Source: Sthenelais limicola | Taxonomy: Eukaryota > Annelida > Polychaeta > Phyllodocida > Sigalionidae | Length of the DNA stretch: 64,000 bases | NCBI GenBank assembly: GCA_942159475.1 | Contig: OW804097.1 | Location: 53,774,986 to 53,838,985 of the forward strand | Reading direction: 5' to 3' | Shown here: positions 10,201 to 21,900 of the stretch, in pieces | Position numbering within the stretch: the stretch's first letter is position 1 | How the letters are laid out: every line of letters begins with the position of its first letter | The notes under the pieces: generated by a model | Told to the model about the DNA's origin: nothing | What the model saw: only the letters and a program-made list of their open reading frames with translations | Database searches by the model: none | Position numbers and translations under genes: made by a program

Positions 10201-13200
10201 AGCAAGAGGGGTACACCCACTCTTGCATTCTCACCCCCACCCCCACCCCATTAAGCGGAAGCGGCCCGGGTAGCGGCTCTGCCGCTACACCTCTCAATTG
10301 CATCTAATACCACCGGAGACCTCCCAAAACCTGTGGAAAACCCTGTATATTATTAGAAATTTACTTGTAGCTTTAATTCAAGTTAGAAACGCAGAGCAAC
10401 AGCATATCATAATAGTGAAGTGGCAAGAAAGAATATAAAGCTCATGAATCTTAAGTATTCTGTTTTCACTAATGTTGGTGCTGTTTCTTTGTTATATGTG
10501 TGCTAAAAATGTGGTTGTATGGAAGAAACCCCTCGCCTATGCCATCCTTTGCTATGCTTATGCACTGACCATTGGGTGGGACCTCCTCTTCTTTGTCTAA
10601 CTACGGTGCTGGGAACCTATGCAGAACAGGGGCGGAGCATAGCGGCTCTGGGCAAGAGGTCAATTCCCCAATGGAATCTCTGCCACATTCTTCATTAACA
10701 AATATCAATTAATCTAAGGAATATATAGCGTTGGTATTCCACACAAATGTCCTACTTGTGCAGGTCATCAAAAACTACAAACACATTTCTAAATGACATT
10801 TTTTTTATTTTTTTTTTAATCATTTTTATTCGAGTTAACGAGCAGTTACATCAATGTAAGGTTGTTGTTATTTAAATCATGGCTCCCCAATTCACCCTAA
10901 GGTGGTATACCACTGGGCCCTGAGTCATAATAGATATCTTAGCCACTTTAATATTGACATTAGTACCATTTTTACATTGGCAGATGTTGAAGAGCACGAT
11001 AAAGAAGGTCGCGTAATAACTGCTGAATTCGAAGATTATTACGTCGTTACAGCATGTAAGTTTATATGAATGTGTTGTTTCGTTCATCATTTTGATTCTA
11101 ATGATATATAAAACTGTTTGTTTTAATGCAGTACATGTACATGCTATCGTATAAACATACACAATTATCAATAACGTCCATGGAACGCCTTCGAATTTTG
11201 GCTTCCTGTTTTATAACCCTAAGAACAGGGATGAAGAGGGGGGTGGGATGCAGGCCTCCCAAGGGAAACTTCTTTTTGTATCAAAAACCTTTAATTTAGG
11301 GGCAAAAACTTTTCTTTCTGTACCAAACACAAGGTTCCCACAGTCATGGAATTAGTGATTTGGTTTTCCAGGACTGGAAAGTCATGGAATACTGGACAGG
11401 TCATGAAAAGTCATGGAAAATAAAATTCTCTATCATGTTAAAATTAAAATTCTCTATAATACCACCGACAGGTTCTACATTTTGTTCAGCATGACGTTTG
11501 TCCCAAGTGGCCACACTCTTCCACAGTTTGTCCTCGCTGTCGGAAGGCTGTTTTGGCCTTGAATTTGTGTCTCCAGATTTTTACCTAGCACTTCATTTGT
11601 GCCTCATCTCATTCCCCTCTCCTACCTCCTACCAGAAATGGGTGGATCAGACAGCTTTACTCTGATTATTGAGGGTCATTGAATTTTTCATTCAGGTCCC
11701 GAAAAGTCGTGGATAAGTCATGGAATTTGAATCCAGATGTTCTGTGGGAACCTTGAAACACGTTTTTTCTCAAATTAGGATATTACATGCGTCAAAGAAA
11801 ATGTTTTTATTTACACATTTAATGATTTAACATAAGTGTGAGTACACTTTTATTTTATATTTAGGCTAAGTATTTTACTTCACTGAGTGTTTCAGACTGG
11901 GATACTTTCTGCCAGACCATAAAGGTGATCGCAGTAGTACACTTACTTAAAAATATCATTACATTTGGTATATATTGCATGACTATATGTAGCATTACAT
12001 CGTTAGGTTTTTACATGAAAAAACTTGTTATTCCCTTCAAACCCCATGGGAAAAACTATTTTGAAAAAAAAACTAGCTTTTTAGAAACCTTTTATTTCTA
12101 AAGAAATTTCACTGGGAGGCCTGGGAAATGAAAAAGGGGCATGTACACTTTTCCGGCATTGTAGCAGGTCATGACTTTCGCCCCTGAAAATAATAAATCC
12201 ATCAATAAAAGTCTCTTCACCTTACTCTGGTCTTACTTACAGACATACCCAATTCTGGTCGAGGTCTACCCAGGCTGGACTACAGGACGAAAGAATGGGA
12301 TCCAGCTTTTAGGAAATATGTTCAGGATTTGGACAAAAAGAAACCTGTCATTGTTTGTGGGGATCTGAATGTTGCTCATAAAGAAATAGGTATGTCCAAA
12401 TATCTGTCATCGGTGCCATAGTTATAGCTGAATCTGTGCGACTGACATACTGTCAGTCGCACAGATTCCGACATCGCACACCTACACTTCTCTCTCTCTC
12501 TCTCTCTTCTTTTGAAAGAGTAAAATGCTTTTGATGTTGGATTGAAGCAAATTGCTGCAACAGGGTTGAAAAAATCGAGTCCTGGTTGTTCGCCATGTGG
12601 ACAACCAAAAATGAATATATGGGCGTCCTCCGGACAACCGGGGTTTACCTATCTTTGGTGTGAGCAGACAAGTATTTTGTGAGATATATGTCGGACAACC
12701 ATATTTTAAAAAATATTTCTAAAATTTCTAACCTACAATTTTCTTAATTATAAGGAAATGTATAACTGCCTTAGTATAGCAGCCTATCATTATTGACCTA
12801 CGATTTTCATCTACTTTTTTCCCTTTTATATCAGATCTGTCAAATCCCAAATCTAACCGCAACAAGACAGCTGGATTTACTGATGCAGAACGCGAGCAGA
12901 TGACAGAGCTACTCGACTCTGGCTTTATCGACACTTTCCGACACTTCCACCCTGACCAGGAGAAGACCTATTCCTTCTGGACGTACATGATGAACGCCCG
13001 GGCCAAGAATGCTGGATGGTAAGTGCAATAGTACTTGCAGTATATTAAGCTATTCTTCATAACATATGCATCATTAAGAATGAAAATGGTTTGTTGAGGT
13101 CCTTAAACATTGTAATTGGCTCGAAGAGCCTCTTAGTTTTACTACGGTATACGGACAAAACGGTCGGCAGATCGGGTTACTACTGACATTCCTGTAGATA

Positions 13201-16023
13201 AGAGACCCCCCTATTTATAGCCGCATGATTTGTCCTATAATCCTCTAAATTTCCATGCAGTCAATATAACCAAAGCGCCACCTTTTGGTCTAATTTTCGG
13301 AAATTTAAATTAATTTTTTCCTTTTCAAATTTAAAGGTGTTGTTTCAAAAACAGGCACTTTTCTTTCATCTTCTATATATCTCAATCTAAGATGGAATGT
13401 TGATAATCCTGATAATCCCTGCCTTCTCCCGGCCTTATTGACCGCCCCCTCTCGCCGCTTGACCGCCCCTCACCGCCCCCTCTGATAACGCCACTGCCCC
13501 TCTCCACTCCACCACTAGGATTTGCCGCCAGGATTCGCCGCCAGGAGTCCTTATCTGCCCCTCTGCCCCCAAGGTAATTAAGAGACAGGGTGTGACATTT
13601 CAGCCCCCAAAGATAATTGTGACCATGTGTGGTCACTGGTTGGTGTCAGTTCTTCTTTCAACTTTTTTTAGATTAAGAATCGATTTATAGTTCTAACATG
13701 TCTGTAATGCTTACATTGTGAGTGTCAAATCAAAATTTGAATGGAATTTGTGCATCAAATACAAGAAAAGTTGTGTAATTTGAAAAGCATAATTGTTAGC
13801 TAATAAATATAGCAGAGATGTGGTTTATTCTTAAAGACTTATAATCTAATTAAATTCGCAACGCTATCTTGTCTCTCACTCCCTCCTATCTCTCACCTTA
13901 TCTTACCCTTCCTCTCCACTCCTTCTCTGTATGTCTGGCCCTGTATCCCATGTCACCCCTACTCGCCCCAACCTCCACCTCCAACTCTGGGGTGAATGGG
14001 AGTAATTAAGCTGATAAGGTGCAGGACCACCACCATCACCACAAGCAGAACAACAACAACCTCCTTCTCATTATGTCCTATGTGAAGACTTGTGTAGCTT
14101 ACTTCAGTTTAGAAGATTTTTTGTTTGTGAAATATACATTCTGAATTATGTTTAAGCATATTCTGACAGACGTTAGAATCATTTTGATATTAATTTCTTC
14201 AATGTGGGATTTATAGAAGAAAAATAGTCTGAAAGTCATCAAGGAACAGAAACACTCATCTTCCTACAAAAAAAATGGGTTTTAAGCACAATATCTCCCC
14301 CATATGACACCTCAGGCAGGCCAGAATATCACAACAGGCAAGTGGGCACGCCCCCTCGCATGTTGCCATTTGAGATTCAGCAACAAAAAATAATTTTTTC
14401 CAGTTACCAAATTGCCAAGGGTTGGCAGAAATTTGCAGCAAGTTAGCAGCAAACAATGCCAAGTGACCAAGCTGCAAAAGGTTTGCAGTGATTGGCAACT
14501 AAAAGATTTCCAGAAAATAAATAAATAAAAAAAATAATGTCCCAAATCGCTCAGAAACAGAGCGTTTTCTCCTGAACTGGGAAGAAAAAATAAAAAGATT
14601 TGAGTTGCTGTTTCTCCAGGCAGTGCCTAAAGCATCACATTATGCCCATACTGGGCGATAAATTAACGCTGAACAGCCGGCTATTTATAGGTCTAGAGTC
14701 AAAAGCGCGGACGTCGGAGGGAACAGGTGTACTAGCTCTGCGCGTTGGCGTCTATGGGAGGGTGACGAGAGGTGTCCAGATTGACACTTTCAAGCTGGAC
14801 ATATAACCAGGCTTTTTTTTTCATCTACATTGTCTACTGTCAGGGGGCGCCACTTCCCCTCTTCGAGCAATTTTTCGCCCATGTGGCGAAAATCAAAGGC
14901 TTTTCTACTGTTTCTTGTTATTCTATTATTTCTATATTATATGATAATTATTTACTCACTCCTAATAATTTCCCCCATCAGCTTCATAATTCAATTCAAA
15001 TGCACCAGAAGGCATAATTTAATGAGTATATTCAAAATTCCGTCTATGTGTGCCATGTGTGCATCTATGTACATGCTCTTGCAGAACCCTTCCCCACACA
15101 ATCATTAGAACCTTTTCCGTCAAATTTGCAATTTCAGCCAATAAAATATCACAATCCTGCCACTGTAGTCCCTTAGTCTCCCTTGGCCGTGGGAACCCTG
15201 GATATTGATATATAATTTCATCATAACATAGGCAAACACTAGAAGACCATTGGGTCTGTAAATATATAAAATTGTATTAACAGAAGGTAGGGTTGTTTTC
15301 ATTGCTTTTTTGTGGAGGAGAGGAGCTGGTTTGGTGGTGGGTTGATGTTCAGTGTTGTATTCTGAGTTGTAATAAGAACTGGGACAGCAGTGGTACACAC
15401 ACCACTCTCCTCTCTCACCCACTCCGTCGCCTCTCTTTCTATCTTATCTATCTCATCCATCCCCCATTCCGGAAATGAAACATTAACATTGTAAGTCAAT
15501 CATATTTAGTACAGACAATCTTTGTTAATATAAGAATCCCCAATCCCATCCATCCCATGAATTTTTTTATGCATGATAAAGGCAGTCAGGATATTGGGTG
15601 TTGAATTAAATGCGAAAAATTGGCCAGTACTTTTGGAGATCAAAAGTCCATGTCCTTAGAAGCATATCCTTGTTTAGCAAAAGAACCAATATTTAGTTCA
15701 GGAAATATAACGACAGCTTACTATATGGTAGACCTATTGATGATAAATCAAAATGGCTGCCATATTCTTCAAACTTTAACCACAATTTCCGCCTCACTCT
15801 TTTCTCTAGTTTTTAAAACTGGAGGCTTTTGATGATTTATGCATAAAGACATACTAAACGATCAAATCTTTTTGACCAGCTGTTCTTGTTTTTATTCTAT
15901 TCTAGGCGCTTGGATTATTTCCTGGTATCAGAGCAACTTGAAGACAAACTGTGTGATAGCTTAATCAGGACGGACGTGTTTGGCAGCGACCATGCTCCCG
16001 TTGTGTTACTCATGAACATCTGA
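7222..16023 (+). CDS. APEX1: AP endonuclease 1 (APEX1/ExoIII family), seven exons, N-terminus unresolved
   Basis: This gene encodes the main abasic-site endonuclease of base-excision repair; it cuts the backbone 5' of AP sites in nucleus and mitochondria. Exons: 7222-7251, 7539-7676, 7925-8123, 10984-11055, 12243-12389, 12835-13018, 15906-16023, all with GT-AG introns and matching phases (888 nt, 295 codons plus stop). Motifs in order: SWNVNG (metal/phosphate Asn), LQETKC (catalytic Glu), DKEGYSGVG, the VTAY Tyr split across the 11055/12243 junction, GDLNVAH (Asp and Asn), [14 protein letters not shown], and terminal GSDHAP with the catalytic His. This is the full APE1 catalytic set. The low-complexity N-terminal tail ([13 protein letters not shown]) resembles the linker before the APE1 core. 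The residue aligned with human Cys65 is Ala (KFASWN), so mammal-type redox activity is not expected. The initiator exon is missing; a candidate ATG with a compatible phase-0 donor lies at 3847-3861 but is unproven. Introns hold several repeats listed separately. Confidence 0.93.
8351..8725. repeat. Interspersed repeat in APEX1 intron, related to 23591-23955
   Basis: About 370 bp resembles 23591-23955 in the SMS intron. Shared words include GGGAGCATTAATGTA, TATTTAAGAGTTTAAAACTC, GGGACAGGGTA and CACCATGCACTGAGGGCAGC. No coding capacity was seen. It contains a TATTTAAG box-like motif and could be a solo LTR or a long SINE-like repeat. Confidence 0.6.
9187..9412. mobile_element. Palindromic MITE, copy 2, in APEX1 intron
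   Basis: This is the second copy of the element at 6297-6592, with the same outer borders. Its core at 9275-9393 is a clean inverted repeat that starts CGAGCCGGCAATAA and ends TTATTGCCGGCTCG, with arms of roughly 50 bp. The first copy is the more eroded one at its left core border. Confidence 0.7.
9634..10345. mobile_element. hAT-like non-autonomous DNA transposon (712 bp) in APEX1 intron
   Basis: Terminal inverted repeats CAGGGTTTTCC...GGAAAACCCTG are flanked by TATAT on both sides, a possible trace of the target duplication. The interior has a GC-rich palindromic patch with GGTCTCCGGCG near 9655-9700, an A-run/T-run near 9731-9760, and two tandem copies of an 85-90 bp unit (about 10035-10206) that carry the motif TTTCCTGGGGGAGG followed by a C-rich complement. 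No transposase. The same C/G motif recurs in the element at 24839-25538. Confidence 0.65.
10661..10797. repeat. Repeat in APEX1 intron related to 23950-24095
   Basis: This stretch closely matches 23950-24095 (shared words CAATGGAATCTCTG, TTAACAAATATCAATTAATC, TTGGTATTCCACACAAATG). In the SMS intron it directly follows the relative of 8351-8725, whereas here the two halves are 1.9 kb apart with two transposons between them. Confidence 0.6.
11330..11755. mobile_element. hAT-like MITE with AGTCATGGAA internal repeats, in APEX1 intron
   Basis: The termini CAAGGTTCCCACAG and CTGTGGGAACCTTG are a perfect 14-bp inverted repeat around 426 bp. The interior repeats AAGTCATGGAA-type words. AAACAC lies beside both ends, a possible partial target duplication. 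There is no coding capacity. The interior resembles that of the element at 24839-25538. Confidence 0.7.
12430..12468. repeat. Perfect 18-bp hairpin in APEX1 intron
   Basis: Positions 12430-12447 and 12451-12468 are exact reverse complements around a 3-nt loop (TAC). The hairpin lies 41 nt downstream of the 12389 splice donor. A (TC)n run follows at about 12490-12508. Function unknown. Confidence 0.75.
13019..15905. other. Last APEX1 intron: C-rich patch and low-complexity DNA
   Basis: This 2.9 kb intron has a C-rich patch at about 13420-13600 and short trinucleotide runs near 14025-14060. It also has a diffuse stretch of GCAA/TTGC words at 14360-14500. No exon with coding homology was seen, and the phases of the flanking exons join without one. 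Confidence 0.55.
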
Positions 16024-16726
16024 GATGCAGCAATCTCCCCACCATACCGTTAGTGCTCCCGCAGCTTATGTTTAGGCCTTCTTCAAGTGTATCCAAGCTA
16101 GTTTCCTATAGTTGCTGGCCTTATAAAGATGCATCTGAGAGGTTTTCTTTCTGTAGCTTGTGCCAGGGAGGGGTAACATATTTACCTGCCAGGTCCTCCC
16201 TGCTTTTGCATAATGTTTTGCATGGCTGTTTGTGTTATCAATCCTGTACGTACTTCATTCTAGATGATATTTTGTCTTTTGGCATAGATATGTTCTTTAA
16301 GAACTACATATATTTTTTCTTCGTCATGATAGGTAATAAGGGAAGATACATAGGGCATTAGATGTACTAGGCAGCTTTATATTTTGAATTAACTGCTTAT
16401 GGTTCAGTTTATTGACATAGCATCACATATACAACACATTAAATCAGGGTAAATATCATTCTCATGAGAATCATTAGAACTACATGTAGTGTACCATATT
16501 CTCCACTCAATATCATCTCCGAAAATAATAGTTTGGTTATATCCAAAGCAAATCATGAAATCTTTGAAAGAAAAGACTAAAGCAAATATTAAATTGAAAG
16601 AAAAGTACTTTATTCCGAACACAATGTTCATTATTTGGAGTAGTGTGATGTTTTGTATTGTAACATGTAAACAGATTGTTGACCAGTCTTTCCTTTGTAC
16701 CTTATGTGTTCATGTGTCTGATAGAC

Positions 16727-16732
16727 AATAAA
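16727..16732 (+). terminator. APEX1 polyadenylation signal AATAAA
   Basis: A canonical AATAAA lies about 700 nt after the APEX1 stop codon at 16021-16023 and is followed by a T/G-containing stretch. It would give a 3' UTR of roughly 720-730 nt. Confidence 0.6.
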
Positions 16733-17190
16733 ATACTACTTAGTGAAAGTTATTCGTCGTCTCATCATTTAAATTATTTTTTATGAATTTCATGAATTGT
16801 CTCCATTAAATCACTGTAAAATCAGTGAAATAGAAACGATTTCGTTTGATCTCTGACCAAAGACCATCCCAGAGGATGTTAACAGTTGTGCGAGTTTGTA
16901 TCCTGCGGTCCTTTCTTCCAGATCTCGTAGAAGACCCACCTGTTCAATTGTTAGGGTTTTAGAACTTGTTGAGAATATTTTATTTTAAAATATATAATAG
17001 ATTCAACCAGTTGGAATTAACTAAATATATCTGGCAGTTGGAGGGCAATGGGGTGAAGTAGGAGGGGAAAGTGGTGACAACTAACCCGAGTTCCTTGTAT
17101 GGTCAGTGTGGGAGGGCAGGGGGTGGATTTATAGGGAGGAGTAGCTGTTACAAGCCATTGACAAGACATGGGAGGGGGGAGGTTTATACC
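16733..17190. other. Intergenic between convergent APEX1 and SMS, no feature
   Basis: Non-coding DNA downstream of the APEX1 polyadenylation signal. No exon or repeat was recognised before the inverted-repeat element that begins near 17191. Confidence 0.5.
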
Positions 17191-18726
17191 AACGATCCTA
17201 TAGCTACACAAAGATATACAACTCCCTGGCCTACTGTGTGACGTTCTGCACACAGCGCCCCCTAGAGGATTCCGTGGTTCCGTGCCGTGGCTGCCGTGGC
17301 ACACCCATAGGCCTGGCCTACAGTAGGCGAGTTTCTGCAGCATCCTAATCCTTATCAATGCTTATTTCTCGCTTGATTACATTCAAAACTAAGATATTCC
17401 AAGAATAGTACCCTCCCATTCTAAGAAAACGTCATTAGGATTGGGATACCATCTAGAAATAAAGATACACATTTCAGAAGTTGGGTATCTCTGATCCAGA
17501 AAATTACCTCGTCGAGTAGGTGATAATAGGGGCTCCGCAAAATCACAACAAACTTACACTCCAAGCTTGTCCTAGTCGTTGGCCCTATACTCATATATAA
17601 ATATCCTGTCCTGGGTAAGACATTAAAGTGCCTTTCTGTCTCTTTTCTCTGTCTCTCTCTCCCTTCTTCTCTATCTCTTTTTCCTGGGTATGATCATAAA
17701 ATGCCTCCCTCTCAGCTCTCCCGCCCTGGATATAACACTTAAAAGTGTTGATAAGGGCGTAAAGCAACCAATCTCACTCACTCACCTAGATATTTTTTTT
17801 CCCTATGTGTGATGGGAATCAAACTTAAGAAGTTTATATTGTTATCTATAGACAATATTTAACCCCCGAAATGATTAAAATGCGCCTATAGGGCCCCAGA
17901 CCCCACACCTAAAATCCGACCTGATTGTATGTGGCTTGGCTGCCATTTGTTCTGCAGCAAGGTCCACTTAAATATGGTCACAGCTTTATAATAACACTCC
18001 AACTAGCTTATTCAAATCGGCAAATTTATTAGGCAAGATATATATAGGTGAGAAAACTTAATTTTATTCATGGTACCCTATGAATATTGACGATCACTGC
18101 TCAGTGGCTGCCAAGTCTCCATTCTGTATGGTTAGTTTACATGTGGACTAAGGGCGGGAGAGTCACAGCATGGCCAGGCGGATAAGATCATAACAATGCA
18201 GCCTCAAAGCAGAAGTTTATGAATACGTTTAATTCATCAACTGCTTTATGTCACTTCTCAAACCCCACCAAGTATTCTCTAATGAAATGTTTTAGATTTT
18301 GATAACCAATCTCTTGAAACACAGAACAACGCAATTTATTAAAAAAAACACAACTAAAAACCGACCTGATTCCATGTGGCATATAGCCGCCATTTGTGCT
18401 GGCCTTGTTCTGCATAAAGGTCCACATAAATATGGTCACAGCATGATAAGAAAACTACAACTGGCTTATTAAAATCGGCAAATTGATTGGAAATTGATTA
18501 GGCAAGTAATATAGGTGGGAAACATGAATGTTATTCTTGGTACTTCATGGATATAGATGATCACTGCTCAGTGGCCGTCGAGTCCCCATTGACGGCAATG
18601 CTATTGCAAACACCCTGACACGGACTCTCCTAGGAGGCGCTAGTGTTGGTGCCTGTTGGCGCCGTCACGCTCCCGCCTATGGCGCGTGGCGCAAGTTACA
18701 TATCTTTGTGTAGCTATAGGATCGTT
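17191..18726. mobile_element. Inverted-repeat element (1.5 kb) with internal 220-bp direct repeats
   Basis: A 27-bp stretch at 17191-17217 (AACGATCCTATAGC...) recurs exactly inverted at 18700-18726, and weaker inverted similarity extends inwards for tens of bases. Inside are two diverged direct repeats, about 17913-18121 and 18356-18590 (shared ATATGGTCACAGC, AATCGGCAAATT, GATCACTGCTCAGTGG). No coding region. It looks like an old non-autonomous DNA transposon downstream of SMS. A TTTATT at 18335-18340, read on the - strand as AATAAA, could serve as an SMS polyadenylation signal. Confidence 0.5.
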
Positions 18727-18909
18727 GTTTATACCATTACATTAGAGTCCCATTTTAAAATAAAATATTCTAATCTAATGTGAATTTTAAGTTTGGCCCC
18801 AGTGATGCGCACCTTCAGAGTTGACTATTCTATAACAGATAAAGTGATCAAGATTATAACGGCGCGCCTGACTGTTCATAGATGTGTTTCCATATTAAAA
18901 CATTACCAT

Positions 18910-21900
18910 CTAATCAACCTGAAAAGGATACATTTCCTGGTAGGAAGGCACACAAACAACGCTGTTCTTAAAGCCCACTGACATGGGTAACTTTCCAAGT
19001 TGCTTCTCGTACATCCCTAGTGCATCCTTGTTGTTAAATCCATTACCCTATTAAAGAAAAGATTGACATGAGGGAATCCTTAAATTTATTTATTTACAAG
19101 TATAATTTCTTGTTAGATATATATAGGGGCCAGAATAGCATTGACCAAAGTCGAATTGGTTGTGGGCCTTTAAAACCCAATCTGCCTTGTTTTATGCACA
19201 TTAAAAGAAGCTGATTTTCCCTCCAAATGATTCTGAGGCCTTAATTCCTAAATTATTGGTCCAGATACAGGTTAACTAACGAGTTGGTTACAGGAGCGTG
19301 AATGTTGCATGGCAACGAGTGCAATATTCTAAGCGACGAGTTGGTTAACAGATTTATTATAAATGCTTTGAATCATGAAAATAGAGTAGTAAAACAAAAC
19401 CAGATTGGTTGCCATGACAACCCCACATAACTCACTAGTAGTGAAATTCGCACTAGGCGTAGATACTACTTTAGATACGTTGTTTTCAGAGCAATGCCTG
19501 TATAATAAAATAAAATACCAGATTAATGCCCCTGTTTGTGAAACAAACAAAATCCCAAAAAGCCTTGAATTTTACTAGCAATATGATCTTCATGTAAATG
19601 GGAGAAATAAATTAATCCACTGGACCAGGTGATATACAATGAAATCGTTCTAGAAATATTAAGAACATAGGAGTTATTTGCTGGTGATGTATGAAGCTCA
19701 TCGTATACCACCCAAATCGCATATAGAGGCTTCAGCTCTGACATACCTGAGTGTAATATTTGCCGCAGGGGGCAAGTACTTGCATCGAAAAGTTCAATAT
19801 GAGACGAAGGAAATCCCAGAGGTCGCCTGAAGTGAAATAAATATTGATGAAATAGAAAGTTATTATTTGTATAGTTAAAAGATAGAGAATTGATGATTCA
19901 TGCGAACTCAGACCGAATGAATGGAACATTGGCATTTGCTCTTATAGGCCTACATTTTTACGAATTAGCGCCTAAATATGAATACCGAAATCCATTTTCC
20001 CATACAAATCCAATAGCTATTTCGGATTGATATAAAAAAATAGGAATCTATAGGATCCCTGACAAAGGCTAACCCACGCCTAAACGCGTTGGATCAGACA
20101 TGCATTAAGATCTCGCTGTCATGCATTAAACTAAAGGTAAATACCAGTGTTTAATACAAAAATGAATTAATCATGGAATTTTCTTTGGATTTAGAAAGAA
20201 CATGGTTGGGGGAACCCCAAAAGCCAAAAAAAACATATGTCATTGGATTAGTTTTTATTTCAGGGACTACTGAAATTTACTACTGTTCACTATAGAAGTC
20301 TATGGGAAAACGGGTATTCTCTGCATTTTCCCCAATAGCATATGATTGAATCATACGATTTTCTTTAAAATCTGCATATATTTAGATTGCTGACATGTTA
20401 TTCTACCCTGCTGAACACAGATAGCCAGATAACATGCGAATCTAACACCAGTGGCGCTGTAGGCTGCACTATCTCCCAGTAGGCTGAGACGGAAGCTTCC
20501 GCCTTAAGGAGTTCGCGCCGGCCGCCACCTGCGAAAACGGCTATAACACCAGTAAAAAATGTGAAGATGGTCACGGGATTAAAAAATATGAAAAGAGTAT
20601 ATTCCCAGCTATCCGTAGGTATATAATTTTACCTATTTGAAAGAGTAGAGGCCGAGCAATGACTGCATGGGTATAATCATGTTTAGGCCTACTCTGTTTC
20701 TAAGTTGCGGGAGCCATGACCGGAAGCTCTCGCCTCAGCTTTATCTCCGCCTCCAGGTGGCGTGATGGTCGGATAGCTTATTTTAGCGCTATCAAGGATA
20801 AGGAGAATTAAAAAAATAGGGGGTCATTGAACTAAAAAAAAAGTTATTCAGCTAAACTTTTATCACAATGAGTTTCCCCCTATGAAATCAATAATGAATG
20901 GAAGTAAACTTCACTCATCCCTAAAACAAAAAATAATATGATAACATCCAGTTTTTTTCGCATTTTGTATTCCCCCCAAAAATATACAAAATATATTGAC
21001 TTCTATTGTTTCATGCATTAGTTCCTTGAATTCCTGCCTGCTGCAGTGCTGACAACGCTGGTATTTACCTTTAAGATCTCTCGGTGGTCTTCCGTTGTTG
21101 CCTGAAGTTCGGCCGACCAGACAACAACACCAATATATATATATTAAGAATAGTTTGATCACAATTGTAAGCTAGCTCATGTTGAAGTGTATTCGTACCG
21201 TATTTACAAATAATCTCATCTTAATTTAGATAAGGTGGTGGATAATATATAGCGTAAACTAAAGTGGGTCTTAGCCATTGTTTTAAATATATCAAAGTCT
21301 TCTATCCTTCTCAGGTCTTGTGGTAGTTCGTTCATAGTTCGCTCATACTTATTAAAACACATGGCCATCTTTCTACAGATGCCTTTTACTTGCCTTACTG
21401 ATAAAATTAATTACTATTTTGGAAAGCCTTGTAAGAGACATGCGTTCGTTTTAATTCCTGTCATTTTTTGTCTTTTTTCTTTAAAAATTCCAGTCTGAAT
21501 TCCATCGCATAACAGAGCCTCTTTCTTCGGCTCGTAGATAAACCTTGTTTGCAGTTCACCATAAGCATCATTGGTGTGTTAGAGGAGAAGGGGAAGGTCT
21601 GGATTGAGAGAGGTTAAAGATGGATTGAAATGACCCTTATGGGGCCTTGGATGAAGACTAAAGAATAGACAGTCTACCAACCTGCAGGCTCGCTGGTGCA
21701 TGGAATGGCGGTCAGGTCGTTGATAACGAAGTCAAACACTTTACCCTCCTTCACGAAATTCTCCAGGATGGGGACACAATCTGCTGTGATGACCTTCAAG
21801 TCAACGTTAATACAGAAACAATTCTTTAATTACTACAAGATAGCGTAGCGAATTCAATTAGATTATTAGTCTAATTGTTTTTTCAGTCAACGGAGTGTCT

